The notes: a model not told the origin generated them from the sequence alone. A stretch of 64,000 bases of DNA from Microcoleus vaginatus HSN003 (GCF_022701255.1 NZ_CP031705.1:868001-932000), one strand, 5' to 3'; shown: positions 1 to 10,121, counted from the stretch's first letter. Numbers and translations: made by a program.

Positions 1-339
1 TAGTTCTTTGAGTGCGATCGCTTTTTGGTTTGGGCGATCGCCAAGCTGTACTATACTAGCCTCTATAAAGGAATTACCAATATCCCCAGACGAATATCGG
101 CGGTAAGCGGGTTGCTAAAATCAGTCGATCGCGCTGGCAGTTTTTGCCCCTCAAATCGCTTTCTTTGGATTAATTGGCGTTTTAAATTCTGCCTTCTACT
201 TTCTCCCTTGGGGTCATACAAGCGGCGGGTAATCCCCTCCCTACGGTCAATTGTCAATAACCCATTATTAATTGTTAATCTTCCATCAGGAAGCCGAAAA
301 GATATATCATAACCTTAACCAGATCATTTCTTCCCAGAT
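1..339. other. Intergenic start of window, no gene seen
   Basis: No supported gene. Short open frames on both strands lack recognisable domains and good ribosome sites. There are two HIP1-type GCGATCGC-like sites near the left edge. The promoter of the kinase gene that follows must lie here, but no clear -35/-10 pair stands out. Confidence 0.6.
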
Positions 340-2334
340 ATGTTCTACTGTTCTAATCCAAGTTGCTCCCATCCTTTCAATCCCGACAATTCTAAATTCT
401 GTCAAAGTTGCGGAGCGCAAGGCCTCAACCCTTTATTCAGAAATCGCTACCGCGTGATTCGACTGTTGGGCGAAGGGGGATTTGGCAGAACTTATGAAGC
501 GGTAGATACTGATCGCATGGACGATCCCTGCGTAATCAAGCAGTTTGTACCCCAATTTCAAGGAACCTCAGCACTTGAAAAAGCCGCAGAATTGTTTAAG
601 CAAGAAGCAAAACGACTTTACGAACTCGGCGAACATCCCCAAATTCCTCGATTAATTGCTTATTTTGAGCAAGACAAGCGACTTTATTTAGTACAAGAGT
701 TGATTGAGGGGCAAACTTTACTAGCAGAATTAACTCAGCAGGGTGTTTTTAGCGAAGAAAAAATTTGGCAGTTACTCGCAGATGTACTGCCGATTTTGAA
801 ATTTGTGCACGATCGCAATGTCATTCACCGAGACATCAAACTTGAGAATATCATGCGCCGCCGCACCTCTGTTAGCTCATCCCTGCCAAAGCCGGGAAAT
901 TTTCGCAATTCAGCTTTCCGAAGAGGAGGGCGCGGAGAGTTAGTTTTGATAGATTTCGGCATTTCCAAACAAGTGACGGGCTCGCTGATGAGCAAAGTAG
1001 GCACAACGGTAGGAACGCCCGGATATTCGCCCATAGAACAAATGCGCGGTCAAGTTTTCCCCGGAAGCGATTTGTACAGTTTAGGAATAACTTGCCTCAG
1101 ACTGCTAACTCAATGTTTGCCAAAAGTTGACGGTTCCGATGACCTTTATGACCCCATAAACGGCGGCTGGGTTTGGAGAGAACGGTTGCCCGCCAGCACA
1201 AAAGTCAGCAGCGAGTTGACAAAAATTTTAGATAAGTTAAGTGAAGATTATCTCAAAAATAGATATCAATCTGCTGATGAAGTAATCAAAGCTTTAAATC
1301 TCTATTCTTTACCTCCCCAACCCCATTGTGCCAATGGAGGACAACTTGCTCTAAATTCTTTTCGGACAAAGGGAGGACAACTTGCCATCAATACCCCGCT
1401 CAATCAAAGCGGGCAAATCAACAGCAATATCTCTGTCAATCCCAGGGGAAAATCCAACACCAATCCGCCTCATAACAAGGCATCGCAGAGAATTCCGGCT
1501 GTCAAAAGCACTTTTGAATTTCAGGTAGTGACAGTAGACAAGCGCGGGCAGCAAACTAATGTTAAAAGCGGCAAAGCGCGTTTTTTTGAAGAACATCTTG
1601 GTAGCAGTACAGTGCTGGAAATGGTATCGGTTCCTGGCGGTACTTTCCTCATGGGTTCCCCAAAAAATCGGGGTGACAGCGACGAAAAACCGCAGCACCC
1701 AGTAACTTTAGGATCTTTCTATATTAGCAAATTTCCAGTCACTCAGGCCCAGTGGAAAGCAGTGGCGGCGCTGCCAGAAATTAAAATATTTCTCAATCCC
1801 GATGCTGCCCGTTTTAAAGGTGCAAATCGACCTATAGAAAATGTATCTTGGTACGAGGCAGTGGAGTTTTGCGATCGAGTTTCTCGCAAAACGGGTAAGA
1901 ATTACCGCTTACCTAGCGAAGCCCAATGGGAATATGCTTGCCGGGGGCAAACTACGGGGCCGTTTCACTTTGGGGAAACGATTACCAGCGAGTTAGCCAA
2001 TTACAACGGAAATTCTAATTACGCTGATGCGTCGAAGGGAGTTTATCGCTTTCAAACGACAGATGTTGGCAGTTTTAAACCTAATGCTTTTGGATTGTAC
2101 GATTTCCACGGAAATGTTTGGGAATGGTGCGGGGATTCTTGGCACAATAATTATAACGGTGCGCCTGCTGATGGTAGCGTTTGGGAGTCTGACGGGGACT
2201 CTTCGCTGAGGTTGTTGCGGGGGGGTTCTTGGAACGATCATCCTCCGAATTGTCGCAGCGCGTGCCGCCTCAGATATCAGCCGGATTGTAAGGCTAGTAT
2301 TGTGGGTTTTCGAGTGGTTCTTTCTGTTGTTTAG
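340..2334 (+). CDS. Ser/Thr protein kinase fused to FGE-sulfatase domain
   Basis: A 664-residue cytoplasmic fusion. Residues 1-30 hold a four-Cys ribbon-like motif (CSNPSC, then CQSCG). Residues about 38-330 are a Hanks-type kinase: glycine loop GEGGFGRT, catalytic loop HRDIKLEN, metal-binding DFG in IDFGISK, and activation-segment end GTPGYSPIEQ. A low-complexity Asn/Gly/Pro linker follows. Residues about 425-664 are an FGE-sulfatase (formylglycine-generating enzyme-like) domain with VPGGTFLMGS, RLPSEAQWEYA, GNVWEWC and a GFRVV end. Such fusions are common in filamentous cyanobacteria; the FGE fold there usually binds ligands or varies rather than oxidises sulfatases. The 3' end looks like a retroelement variable region (separate entry). 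Kinase targets are unknown. Confidence 0.9.
   Translation: MFYCSNPSCSHPFNPDNSKFCQSCGAQGLNPLFRNRYRVIRLLGEGGFGRTYEAVDTDRMDDPCVIKQFVPQFQGTSALEKAAELFKQEAKRLYELGEHPQIPRLIAYFEQDKRLYLVQELIEGQTLLAELTQQGVFSEEKIWQLLADVLPILKFVHDRNVIHRDIKLENIMRRRTSVSSSLPKPGNFRNSAFRRGGRGELVLIDFGISKQVTGSLMSKVGTTVGTPGYSPIEQMRGQVFPGSDLYSLGITCLRLLTQCLPKVDGSDDLYDPINGGWVWRERLPASTKVSSELTKILDKLSEDYLKNRYQSADEVIKALNLYSLPPQPHCANGGQLALNSFRTKGGQLAINTPLNQSGQINSNISVNPRGKSNTNPPHNKASQRIPAVKSTFEFQVVTVDKRGQQTNVKSGKARFFEEHLGSSTVLEMVSVPGGTFLMGSPKNRGDSDEKPQHPVTLGSFYISKFPVTQAQWKAVAALPEIKIFLNPDAARFKGANRPIENVSWYEAVEFCDRVSRKTGKNYRLPSEAQWEYACRGQTTGPFHFGETITSELANYNGNSNYADASKGVYRFQTTDVGSFKPNAFGLYDFHGNVWEWCGDSWHNNYNGAPADGSVWESDGDSSLRLLRGGSWNDHPPNCRSACRLRYQPDCKASIVGFRVVLSVV
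2226..2325 (+). other. Candidate diversity-generating retroelement variable region
   Basis: The last ~100 bp of the kinase-FGE gene encode the C-type-lectin-like tail from RGGSW through NCRSACR to GFRVV. In known cyanobacterial retroelement targets this tail is the variable region, flanked by RGGSW and GFRVV, with template adenines (AAC codons) replaced by other bases. Here GAT, CAT, TGC, CTC, TAT, TGT and GCT sit where Asn codons are usual. No reverse transcriptase, Avd gene or template repeat is visible in the window, so it could be a remote target or a relic. Confidence 0.35.
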
Positions 2335-2439
2335 ACTCCAATTGTAGGCATTCGTTCTCTTATCTTGAAATGCCTCTGCGGTTTCCCTATCAATCAAAGA
2401 TTTATGCAATAAGCCTATTTATATTGTCTCGGCATAGAG

Positions 2440-2469
2440 AAACCCGGTTTCTTGAAGAAACCGGGTTTT
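2440..2469 (+). terminator. Hairpin terminator after kinase gene
   Basis: A 14-bp inverted repeat (AAACCCGGTTTCTT and its complement) with almost no loop is followed by TTTT. It lies ~105 bp past the kinase stop. The motif AAACCCGGTTT recurs elsewhere in the window (59.4 kb, partial at 20.76 kb), so it is also a dispersed repeat. Confidence 0.6.
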
Positions 2470-2499
2470 GGAATGGGCGATCGCCCAAATTCTTGCCTT

Positions 2500-2635
2500 A
2501 TATCGTTTCCGGTTGCATCGGAATAATAAAATCGAGTCAACAGTTAACACTCAATCATTCAGTTTTTCGACCCGCCAGTCAACAGTCAACAGTCAACAGT
2601 CAACAATCACGGACGGTGCAACCGGAATTGATATT
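2500..2635. mobile_element. MITE-like element, copy 1
   Basis: About 135 bp with terminal inverted repeats (left TTTCCGGTTGCA, right TGCAACCGGAA) inside an ATATC...GATAT frame. It contains a run of AGTCAAC heptamers. A second, nearly identical copy lies at 36974-37103. It has no coding capacity. Its right end touches the stop codon of the neighbouring minus-strand transporter gene. Confidence 0.6.
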
Positions 2636-4409
2636 AACTAGCCTTCTTCTGAGGAGCCATTATGCGTTCCACACTCATAGCAGCCACGCTTAATGTCACC
2701 ACAGCCATGCCAAGAATTGCCACAGGCTGCAACTTCTCATTGATAATTATAAACGCAAAAAGTGCGGTCATCGCCGGCCCCAAAGTGCCAATTACGGACG
2801 CTAAGGCGGCTCCCGCAAAGCGGATGGCAAAATTATTCAAAAGATAGCTAAACAGCGTCAGCACCCCTAAAACAACGCCTCCCAAAATCAAACCAGGCCA
2901 AACATCTGGGTCGATGTTAGGAGCAAAATTGTCCGACAGTGGCACCCACAAACTCAGGGCAGAAAATACAAAAATCGCGGCAAAATTAACTAAACTAAAA
3001 GGAATTGGGTGCAGCTTGCCCGCGGCCATTTGCGTCAGCAATACGTAACCTGCAAAGGTAATCCCAGAAGCCAGTGCAGCCGTGACTCCCACCCCGACAT
3101 TGCCGCCGCCTGGAGCTTGGGCCGCAAAACTCGGCAACCCAGCTAAAATCAGACCTACGGTAATCCCGAAGATCGCAAAAAAGCCGACTCTGGTGGGGCG
3201 AGAACCAAACAAGATCCAAGAACCTAGTACGGTGACGATCGGATAAATAAAGAAAATCGTAATCGCAATCCCCGCTGGAATATTGCCGATCGCCAAATAA
3301 ATCAAAACCTGAGACAAAAACAGAAAAAATGCGCTTCCTAAAACTTTACTCCACAAAGCTCGATCGCCCGACTCGAACAACCGTCTAATATCTTTCCATA
3401 CAGAAGGATACAGAAATGTCGCCAATATCGGCATCAAAGCCATCACCACGATCAGCCGCATCAACAAAATCAACAAAGAATTTCCAAAACCTGGAGTCAC
3501 CACCCCCGGAAATTCAAACCACCCAAAAACCATCCGAGGGTTTTTGCCTTTAATCAGAATTCTTAAACAAACATTAAACAGCGACAATACCACCGCCGAA
3601 GACAAAGCTAGCACCAAACCTGTCTGTACTTGAGAAGATGCTTTAACAGTTGCAGCAGGCGCTGAAGAAGGCTGGGGCAGCGGTTCTCGCGGCGTTTCCA
3701 CAGGTGTTGGCTGCAGAAATTGCGGGCGGACAGAATTAACAGAATTAGTTGATTCATCGGGATAGGAATCTTGAGCATCGAAAGGATTGTCAAGATATGC
3801 TTCTTCTGATTCGAGTTCTTCCCTGATGCGGTTTACGAGATTTTGTAACAGCTCTTCCCCTTGCATTTCCAGGGTTTTCATGTTGTTGAGCCGCACGGAA
3901 AGCTCGCTTTCGTAACTGGTTAAATCTTGTTCCAGCATCTGGAAACTGCGATCGATCCTTTCATCCAGCGCCGCCAACAACTCCGAGGCTCGTTCGTCGT
4001 AGTTGCTCGGTGGCAGGGGTATCGGGAACTCGCCGCTGGGAATCGGGCTGCTAAGAGAATGTCCCGAGTTAGCGCTGAGTTCGTTGAACCGCTGCACCAA
4101 CAAATCTTGCAAATTGTGAGCCAAAACTTGAGCCAACTGCTTCAGCCACAATTGCTGCTGCTGAATGTATCGCCCCGACAGAGATTCCATCTGCTGAGAC
4201 TGCAATTTCCGATATTGCTCCCGGAGGTCTTCAATATCTTCAATCAGGTGATTTTTTTCAGTTTGCAGCCGAGTAATGTCTTGATTTAACTGGCCTTTGA
4301 CATTTTGATGCAAAGCGTCCAGTTCTTGCATTACTGAGTGGAGGACTTCTTCTGCTGATTGTGCATCCTCTGGCTCGTCCTTTGACGAGTATACGTTCCG
4401 CTGCGCCAT
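2634..4409 (-). CDS. EamA/DMT-family transporter with N-terminal coiled coil
   Basis: 591 residues. The C-terminal ~330 residues (from about 255) are strongly hydrophobic with about ten predicted helices in two EamA-like halves, typical of drug/metabolite transporters. DMT proteins usually have about 300 residues. Here residues 1-250 add a charged, Gln/Leu/Glu-rich cytoplasmic segment predicted as coiled coil, then a Pro/Ser/Thr-rich linker. The start is preceded by no strong ribosome site. Substrate unknown. The fusion suggests regulation or tethering of the carrier by a partner protein, which is inference. Confidence 0.85.
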   Translation of the reverse strand: MAQRNVYSSKDEPEDAQSAEEVLHSVMQELDALHQNVKGQLNQDITRLQTEKNHLIEDIEDLREQYRKLQSQQMESLSGRYIQQQQLWLKQLAQVLAHNLQDLLVQRFNELSANSGHSLSSPIPSGEFPIPLPPSNYDERASELLAALDERIDRSFQMLEQDLTSYESELSVRLNNMKTLEMQGEELLQNLVNRIREELESEEAYLDNPFDAQDSYPDESTNSVNSVRPQFLQPTPVETPREPLPQPSSAPAATVKASSQVQTGLVLALSSAVVLSLFNVCLRILIKGKNPRMVFGWFEFPGVVTPGFGNSLLILLMRLIVVMALMPILATFLYPSVWKDIRRLFESGDRALWSKVLGSAFFLFLSQVLIYLAIGNIPAGIAITIFFIYPIVTVLGSWILFGSRPTRVGFFAIFGITVGLILAGLPSFAAQAPGGGNVGVGVTAALASGITFAGYVLLTQMAAGKLHPIPFSLVNFAAIFVFSALSLWVPLSDNFAPNIDPDVWPGLILGGVVLGVLTLFSYLLNNFAIRFAGAALASVIGTLGPAMTALFAFIIINEKLQPVAILGMAVVTLSVAAMSVERIMAPQKKAS

Positions 4410-4945
4410 TAGCCTATAACCTCTAATTTAAACTGCACGTTCAGTGTTCTTAAGTATTTTGACAAATCAGGCCGCAAGTTTTAGTGAGTTGATCTAAAAG
4501 ATTGCGGACACTGTTGAATCAATAGTAGTCGCTAAGCTAGAAATGTGAGAAAATTGCGTGAAGCAAAGCTATCCCGCAGGGAATCCCCCCAAGAACACTT
4601 TGTGCAATTAGAAATCATACTACAGCTTGACCTCTCCACGGATTGCTCCCGGTAATTCTCGCATCTAACTCACCCGATGGCACCCGAATCACAAGCCTAA
4701 GACTCAGTTGGGCGACTAAATTTGATTGGGGGGTGGCACTCCTAGCCCCTCAACGGATAACTTGATCCTGCGGTGAGAAATCCGGTTTCTTTTGTCCGCC
4801 TTTCTCGCGCACTCCCGCACCCAGGTTTATGATTTTAACAGTTCCGATCTTTTGCTCGCGAAAGTTTTAAGAGGCGATCGCACCGTCAAAAAGCCACCCC
4901 GCGCATCAAAAAATTAACACATCCCATCCCCCAAGAGCAACTGAT
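4410..4945. other. Intergenic region with dispersed repeat and coding remnant
   Basis: A 536-bp gap between divergent genes, so promoters for both the transporter and NRPS 1 are expected here. Positions 4556-4585 carry the dispersed repeat GCGTGAAGC...CCCGCAGGG. The next ~35 bp match a similar stretch at 23364-23393 and can be read as the remnant EHFVQLEII. No intact gene seen. Confidence 0.5.
4556..4585 (+). repeat. Dispersed repeat family A, copy 1
   Basis: A 30-bp sequence GCGTGAAGCAAAGCTATCCC plus GCAGGGAATC. Related copies lie at 18973-19004 (inverted, inside an NRPS gene), 23333-23364 and 48710-48741. Confidence 0.6.
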
Positions 4946-7900
4946 ATGGTATCCGAAATTTATGACAATTCCTTTACAAGCGATCGACAAAAACTGAATA
5001 TTTCCTCAGAAGCCGAAGTCTTTGTCTTTCCCGCCTCATTTGCCCAGCAGCGCTTGTGGTTTCTCGACCAATTCACACCGGAAAACCCTTTCTATAATGT
5101 AGTAACAGCACTGCGCTTAACTGGTTCCCTCAACTTAACAGCCTTAGAGCAAACCTTCAACGAAATAGTGCAGCGACACGAAACTTTGCGAACCACTTTT
5201 GCAGCGGTATCAGGTCAACCAGTGCAGATAATCTCTCCCGCTTTCAAGACTAATTTAAAACTATTAGAACTGCAACATTTGCCCCCAGAACAACGCCACA
5301 CAGAAGCAAAGAAACTCTCCGCAGCAGAATCTCTTCGCCCTTTCAATTTATCCACCGGGCCGCTGATGCGAGTCACCATCCTGCGGCTGACAGAAACCGA
5401 GCATATTCTATTGCTAAATATGCACCACATCGCCTCCGATGATTGGTCGATCGGTGTGCTAATTCGAGAACTGGAGGCTATCTATACAGCTTTGATAAAT
5501 CAACAGCCATCTCCCCTCCCAGAATTATCACTTCAATATGCCGATTTTGCCGAATGGCAGCGCGAATGGCTGCAAGGTGAAGTATTAGAAACTCAGCTAG
5601 CTTATTGGCAGCAGCAATTGCACGGGATTTCTGTGTTAAATTTGCCGACCGATCGCCCTGCACCAGCTATGCAAAATTATCGCGGAAAAACTCAATATTT
5701 AGAACTGCCAAAAAACTTGAAGGACGCACTTGTAGCGCTCTCGCAGCGAGAAGGAGCGACTTTATTTATGACAGTCCTCGCAGCATTTCAAACTTTGCTT
5801 TACCGTTACTCACAACAAGAAGATATTGTGGTAGGTTCGCCGATCGCCAATCGCAACCGCAGCGAAATAGAAGCATTAATCGGTTTTTTTGTCAATACTT
5901 TAGTGCTGCGAACAGACTGCTCAGGAAACCCGACATTTCGAGATTTTTTGAGCCGGGTGCGGGAAGTAACCCTGGGAGCTTATGCTCACCAAGATGTGCC
6001 TTTTGAGAAGCTCGTCGAGGAATTGCACCCAGAGCGATCGTTGAATCGCCACCCGCTGTTTCAGGTGGTATTCGGGCTGCAAAATGTGCCGCTGGACGAG
6101 CTAGAATTGCCAGGATTAAAGTTGAGCTCTTTTCCTTTGGAGACTCAAACAACGCGCTTTGATTTAGAGCTGTATTTGTGGGAAGCTTCCGATAATTTTA
6201 GGAGCAGATACGGCGAACATTGGGAAGATTCGGAAGGGCTCAGAGGCTTAGCTGTGTACAATACGGATTTATTTGATGAAGTTACGATCGCCCGAATGCT
6301 GAGGCATTTTAAAACGCTGCTGGAAAGCATTGTTGCTAATCCAGAACAAGGAATTGCTAACTTACCTTTATTGAGCGAGGATGAAGTGAATCAATTATTC
6401 AGAGAATGGAACGATACTCGGACAGATTATCCTCAAGATAAGTGCATTCATCAGTTATTTGAAGAGCGAGCCCTGCAGCATCTGGAGGATGTTGCCCTAA
6501 CTTTCGACAGCCAGCACCTGACTTACAGAGAACTCAACAGTCGCAGCAACCAACTGGCGCGCTACCTGCAAAAAATGGGCGTGGGGGCGGAGGTTTTAGT
6601 GGGGCTTTGTGCAGAGCGATCGATCGACCTAATTGTCGGGATGTTGGCTATACTGAAAGCGGGAGGAGTCTATCTACCGTTAGATCCGAGCTATCCGCGC
6701 GATCGGCTAAACTTGATGCTGGAAGATGCTCAAGTTAAAGTCTTGCTAATTCAAGATAAATTGATTGAGAATTTCCGAGACTTCTCAAACTCGGTGATTT
6801 ACTTCGATCGCGATTGGGAACACATAGCCAAAGAAAGCGCTGAAAATCCCGCCAACACCGTAACAGCAGACAACCTAGCTTACGTTATTTACACATCTGG
6901 CTCCACAGGAAAACCCAAGGGAGTTGCTGTCACCCACAAAGCAGTAAATCGGCTGGTACTCAACACAAACTATATAAAAATAGAACCTACCGATAAAATT
7001 GCCCAAGCATCAAACGCTTCATTCGATGCAGCCACATTCGAGATTTGGGGAGCCTTGCTTAACGGCGCTCAACTCGTGGGAATTAGCACAAATATTACCC
7101 TTTCGCCTCACGATTTAGCCTTAGAACTGCGCCAACAAGGCATCACCGTTTTGTTTTTAACAACGGCCTTATTTCAACAAATTGCTAGAGTTTTACCGCA
7201 AGCTTTTAATTCGCTGCGCTGCTTGCTGTTTGGCGGAGAAGCGGTCGATATGAGATGGGTTAAAAAAGTTCTAAAACAGGCGCAAACCACTCAATTAATT
7301 CACGTTTACGGGCCTACAGAAAATACCACATTTTCGGCTTATTACTGCGTGCAAGACGTACCCGAAACTGCAACATCTATCCCCATCGGCCGCCCGATCG
7401 CCAACACGCAAATTTATCTCCTCGATGCGGATTTGCAGCCGGTGGCGATCGGTGTTATAGGTCAATTGTACCTCGGCGGTGACGGACTGGCGAAAGGCTA
7501 CCTCAACCAGCCTGATTTAACTGCGCCTGCATTCATTCCTAATCCTTTTAGCAATAAACCTGGTTCTAGCCTTTATAAAACAGGTGATTTAGGCCGCTAT
7601 TGGGCTGACGGCAACATCGAGTTTTTAGGTCGCATAGACGACCAAGTAAAAATTCGCGGCTACCGCATCGAATTGGGAGAAATTGAAGCGGCTTTGTGCC
7701 AGCATCCACAAGTGCGCCAAGCAGTAGTAATTGTGAAGGAAGACATCCCAGACGATAAACATTTGGTAGCTTATGTTATTCCTGACGGCATTAATGAAAA
7801 ATCAGAGATTCACAATCTCAAGTCAAGTGAATTGCGGCAATTTTTGAAAGAAAAGTTACCAGGATATATGGTTCCTGCAACTTATGCAGTGTTGGAGAAT

Positions 7901-8281
7901 CTGCCACTGACGCCTAATGGTAAAGTAGACCGCCGCGCCTTGCCTGATATAGATACAGACAGCGAGGATCTAACAGAAAATTATGTAGCGCCTCGCACTG
8001 ATCTCGAAGAAATGCTGGGAAAAATTTGGGCTAAGGTTTTGGGAAAACAGCAGGTTAGTATCTACGATAATTTCTTTGAACTAGGGGGGCATTCTCTGCT
8101 AGCAACTCAGTTGATTTCTCGCATCCGAGACGCTTTGCAAGTTGAGTTACCGGTCAGCAATTTGTTTGAGGCCCCGACTGTGGCGAGTCTGGCAAAATAC
8201 ATTGAAACAATGCGCTGGGCCGCGACTGGTTTGGATACTCCCAGAACAGACGAAAGTGAGCGAGAAGATGTGGAATTTTAA
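4946..8281 (+). CDS. NRPS 1: condensation-adenylation-PCP module
   Basis: 1111 residues, one elongation-type module. The C domain (about 28-470) has HHIASDDW near residue 159, where the usual second-motif Gly (HHxxxDG) is Asp. The A domain (about 490-1000) has YTSGSTGKPKG, FDAATFEIW, VYGPTEN, YKTGD and NGKVDR. Aligning by eye to GrsA gives pocket DAFFLGVTFK, like Ile/Val-activating domains (inference). The PCP has FELGGHSLLA with Ser near residue 1050. There is no thioesterase or epimerase. The C terminus is acidic (DESEREDVEF), a possible docking tail for NRPS 2. The C domain opens almost like NRPS 3 (EVFVFPASFAQQRLWF), pointing to duplication. A starting C domain could add an acyl group or receive from a protein outside the window. 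Confidence 0.93.
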   Translation: MVSEIYDNSFTSDRQKLNISSEAEVFVFPASFAQQRLWFLDQFTPENPFYNVVTALRLTGSLNLTALEQTFNEIVQRHETLRTTFAAVSGQPVQIISPAFKTNLKLLELQHLPPEQRHTEAKKLSAAESLRPFNLSTGPLMRVTILRLTETEHILLLNMHHIASDDWSIGVLIRELEAIYTALINQQPSPLPELSLQYADFAEWQREWLQGEVLETQLAYWQQQLHGISVLNLPTDRPAPAMQNYRGKTQYLELPKNLKDALVALSQREGATLFMTVLAAFQTLLYRYSQQEDIVVGSPIANRNRSEIEALIGFFVNTLVLRTDCSGNPTFRDFLSRVREVTLGAYAHQDVPFEKLVEELHPERSLNRHPLFQVVFGLQNVPLDELELPGLKLSSFPLETQTTRFDLELYLWEASDNFRSRYGEHWEDSEGLRGLAVYNTDLFDEVTIARMLRHFKTLLESIVANPEQGIANLPLLSEDEVNQLFREWNDTRTDYPQDKCIHQLFEERALQHLEDVALTFDSQHLTYRELNSRSNQLARYLQKMGVGAEVLVGLCAERSIDLIVGMLAILKAGGVYLPLDPSYPRDRLNLMLEDAQVKVLLIQDKLIENFRDFSNSVIYFDRDWEHIAKESAENPANTVTADNLAYVIYTSGSTGKPKGVAVTHKAVNRLVLNTNYIKIEPTDKIAQASNASFDAATFEIWGALLNGAQLVGISTNITLSPHDLALELRQQGITVLFLTTALFQQIARVLPQAFNSLRCLLFGGEAVDMRWVKKVLKQAQTTQLIHVYGPTENTTFSAYYCVQDVPETATSIPIGRPIANTQIYLLDADLQPVAIGVIGQLYLGGDGLAKGYLNQPDLTAPAFIPNPFSNKPGSSLYKTGDLGRYWADGNIEFLGRIDDQVKIRGYRIELGEIEAALCQHPQVRQAVVIVKEDIPDDKHLVAYVIPDGINEKSEIHNLKSSELRQFLKEKLPGYMVPATYAVLENLPLTPNGKVDRRALPDIDTDSEDLTENYVAPRTDLEEMLGKIWAKVLGKQQVSIYDNFFELGGHSLLATQLISRIRDALQVELPVSNLFEAPTVASLAKYIETMRWAATGLDTPRTDESEREDVEF

Positions 8282-9023
8282 GGCCTTACATAATTGCGGG
8301 ATGATTTTGATTGTTTTCGGGAATGACCGTCCAAAAGTGGGGAGCATCTCACTTTTGGAGCCAAGCTAGAAATTGGAGTTTTGAGGCAGGAGGCAGGAGG
8401 AAGAAGGAAAAAGGAAGAAGGAAGAAGCCAGAAGAAGTGTTTTTACAAATATGAGATGCTCCTAAAAAGTGTGTGTCTAAGTGCAATCAAATTGGCGACA
8501 GGAAACCAGAGGAATAGAACCCCAACAGATGTAATATTTGACATCTAAATGTTGAGATAATATTGGGACTGAATCCTCTACTAGAAGCTATGGCATCACC
8601 ATTTGGCTCGTCTTTATCTAAAATTTTGGAATCAAATTTATTGGTGAGTCAATCGATTTTAGATTTTAGATTTTAGATTTTAGATTGACCCCACGGATAA
8701 ATTCGGGGGCTTGTTTATCGGATAGAGGTTTTTTATTTCTTCACGGATGAATCCGGGGGCTTGTATCCTGGATGCTTTCGGTCAGAATGGCGAGAATGAG
8801 GAAGCATAACTAACCAGTGCAAAATCTATTCAAGCCCTGTCGGTAGAAATTACCGCAATGGGAACTGATATTCAAGCCTGCTTCAGGAGGAGATTTAGAC
8901 CTGTTACTTGCTAACCTCCTAAAGGCTGATGCTGCCTATATACTTGCAAGATTGCTGGCGGGGCATTATAAATAAGGGAGAAAATGTTCTCTCAACAACC
9001 AGTCATCAAGAAAATCAGAAACG
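8282..9023. other. Intergenic region, repeats, no gene seen
   Basis: About 740 bp. It holds a purine-rich AGGAGGAAGAAGG tract (8385-8440), an ATTTTAG heptamer run (8656-8690) and two imperfect copies of CACGGATGAATCCGGGGGCT (8689-8712, 8741-8764). No ORF with recognisable similarity. The histidine kinase promoter probably lies in the last 150 bp. Confidence 0.5.
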
Positions 9024-10121
9024 ATGTCCAACCAAGCGTCTGACCGTCTTAAACAAAATTCTGAAAAAATTATGCGGGTGTGGGAGAAGCGGGCGCGTGA
9101 TGAAGTGGGTGCATCCACGCATCAAAATTCTCTTGTTTTGCAAAATTCCCTACCTCTGTACTTAAACCAACTGGTAGATGAACTCTCCAACAGAATTGTC
9201 AGGACACCTGGCCGAATCACCGCCGACGAGGTAGAAAGTACGCGGATTGGCAAGCTGCATGGGCATGAACGGGCGGGATATGCTGACTATTCTATTAGTG
9301 AACTCATTTTCGAGTATCAGCTCCTCCGTCAAGTAATATTTCAAGTTTTAGAAGAAGAAGCACCTTTAGGAGTGGAGGATCGAGATATTATTATCGGCTC
9401 CATTGAGCAAGCCGTTAATGATGCTGCCACTCAATTCTCGGAAACGCTGCGAGATATTCAAGAACTATTTATGGTGACGCTAACTCACGACCTCAGAAAT
9501 CCCATCAATGTAGTAAAAATGGGAACTCAACTAACTCTGCGGCGGCTTGAACGAGGAGACAGCCATGTGGATGTGGCGGCGAGGATGCTCAGTGCGATCA
9601 ATCGGCTGGATTCGATGATTCAAAATCTGCTTGATGCGAGTCGGCTGCGGGCAGGGCAGAGCTTAAAGATTGAATTTGAAGAATGCGATTTTGTGATGCT
9701 AGTCCAAGAGGTGGTAGAAGATTTGAGCTTCGCTTATGGAGAGCGGTTTGTTGTAGTCTCTAATTCTGATATGAGGACTGTTTGCAGCCGTAAAGAAATA
9801 CGGCGGGTGATTGAAAATTTAGCAGTTAACGCTGTGAAATATGGTAGTGCTAGTACGCCGATTACACTCACGCTCCAGCAAACTGAAACGCAGATCAGCC
9901 TTACTATCCATAATGAAGGCGAGCCGATCGCCCTAGACGCTCAATCCATCCTATTTCAACAATTTCGTCGAACCATTTCTGCCGAGGAGCAAACCGGCTG
10001 GGGATTAGGATTATTTTTAGCAAAGAGTATTACTGAAGCCCATAAAGGGACACTTGCGGTTGAAAGTGCAGAGGGCAAGGGGACAAGCTTTATTATCAAT
10101 TTACCTAAAGTTCTTCTTTAG
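9024..10121 (+). CDS. Sensor histidine kinase with RsbRD-like N terminus
   Basis: 365 residues, no membrane helix or signal peptide, so probably cytosolic. Residues about 8-150 are helical (LKQNSEKIMRVWEKRA, then GYADYSISELIFEYQLLR), resembling the RsbRD N-terminal sensor region. The phospho-accepting H-box is LTHDLRNPIN near residue 154. The ATP-binding domain has the N-box NLAVNAVKYG and the G-box GWGLGLFLAKS. No receiver domain or response regulator gene is adjacent, so it acts as an orphan kinase. It sits between NRPS 1 and NRPS 2 and could sense a condition that controls them, but nothing in the sequence proves this. Confidence 0.88.
   Translation: MSNQASDRLKQNSEKIMRVWEKRARDEVGASTHQNSLVLQNSLPLYLNQLVDELSNRIVRTPGRITADEVESTRIGKLHGHERAGYADYSISELIFEYQLLRQVIFQVLEEEAPLGVEDRDIIIGSIEQAVNDAATQFSETLRDIQELFMVTLTHDLRNPINVVKMGTQLTLRRLERGDSHVDVAARMLSAINRLDSMIQNLLDASRLRAGQSLKIEFEECDFVMLVQEVVEDLSFAYGERFVVVSNSDMRTVCSRKEIRRVIENLAVNAVKYGSASTPITLTLQQTETQISLTIHNEGEPIALDAQSILFQQFRRTISAEEQTGWGLGLFLAKSITEAHKGTLAVESAEGKGTSFIINLPKVLL

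Noticed and set aside
5605-6006. Frames inside NRPS 1 on both strands
   Set aside because: Shadows of a continuous 1111-codon NRPS frame with all core motifs.
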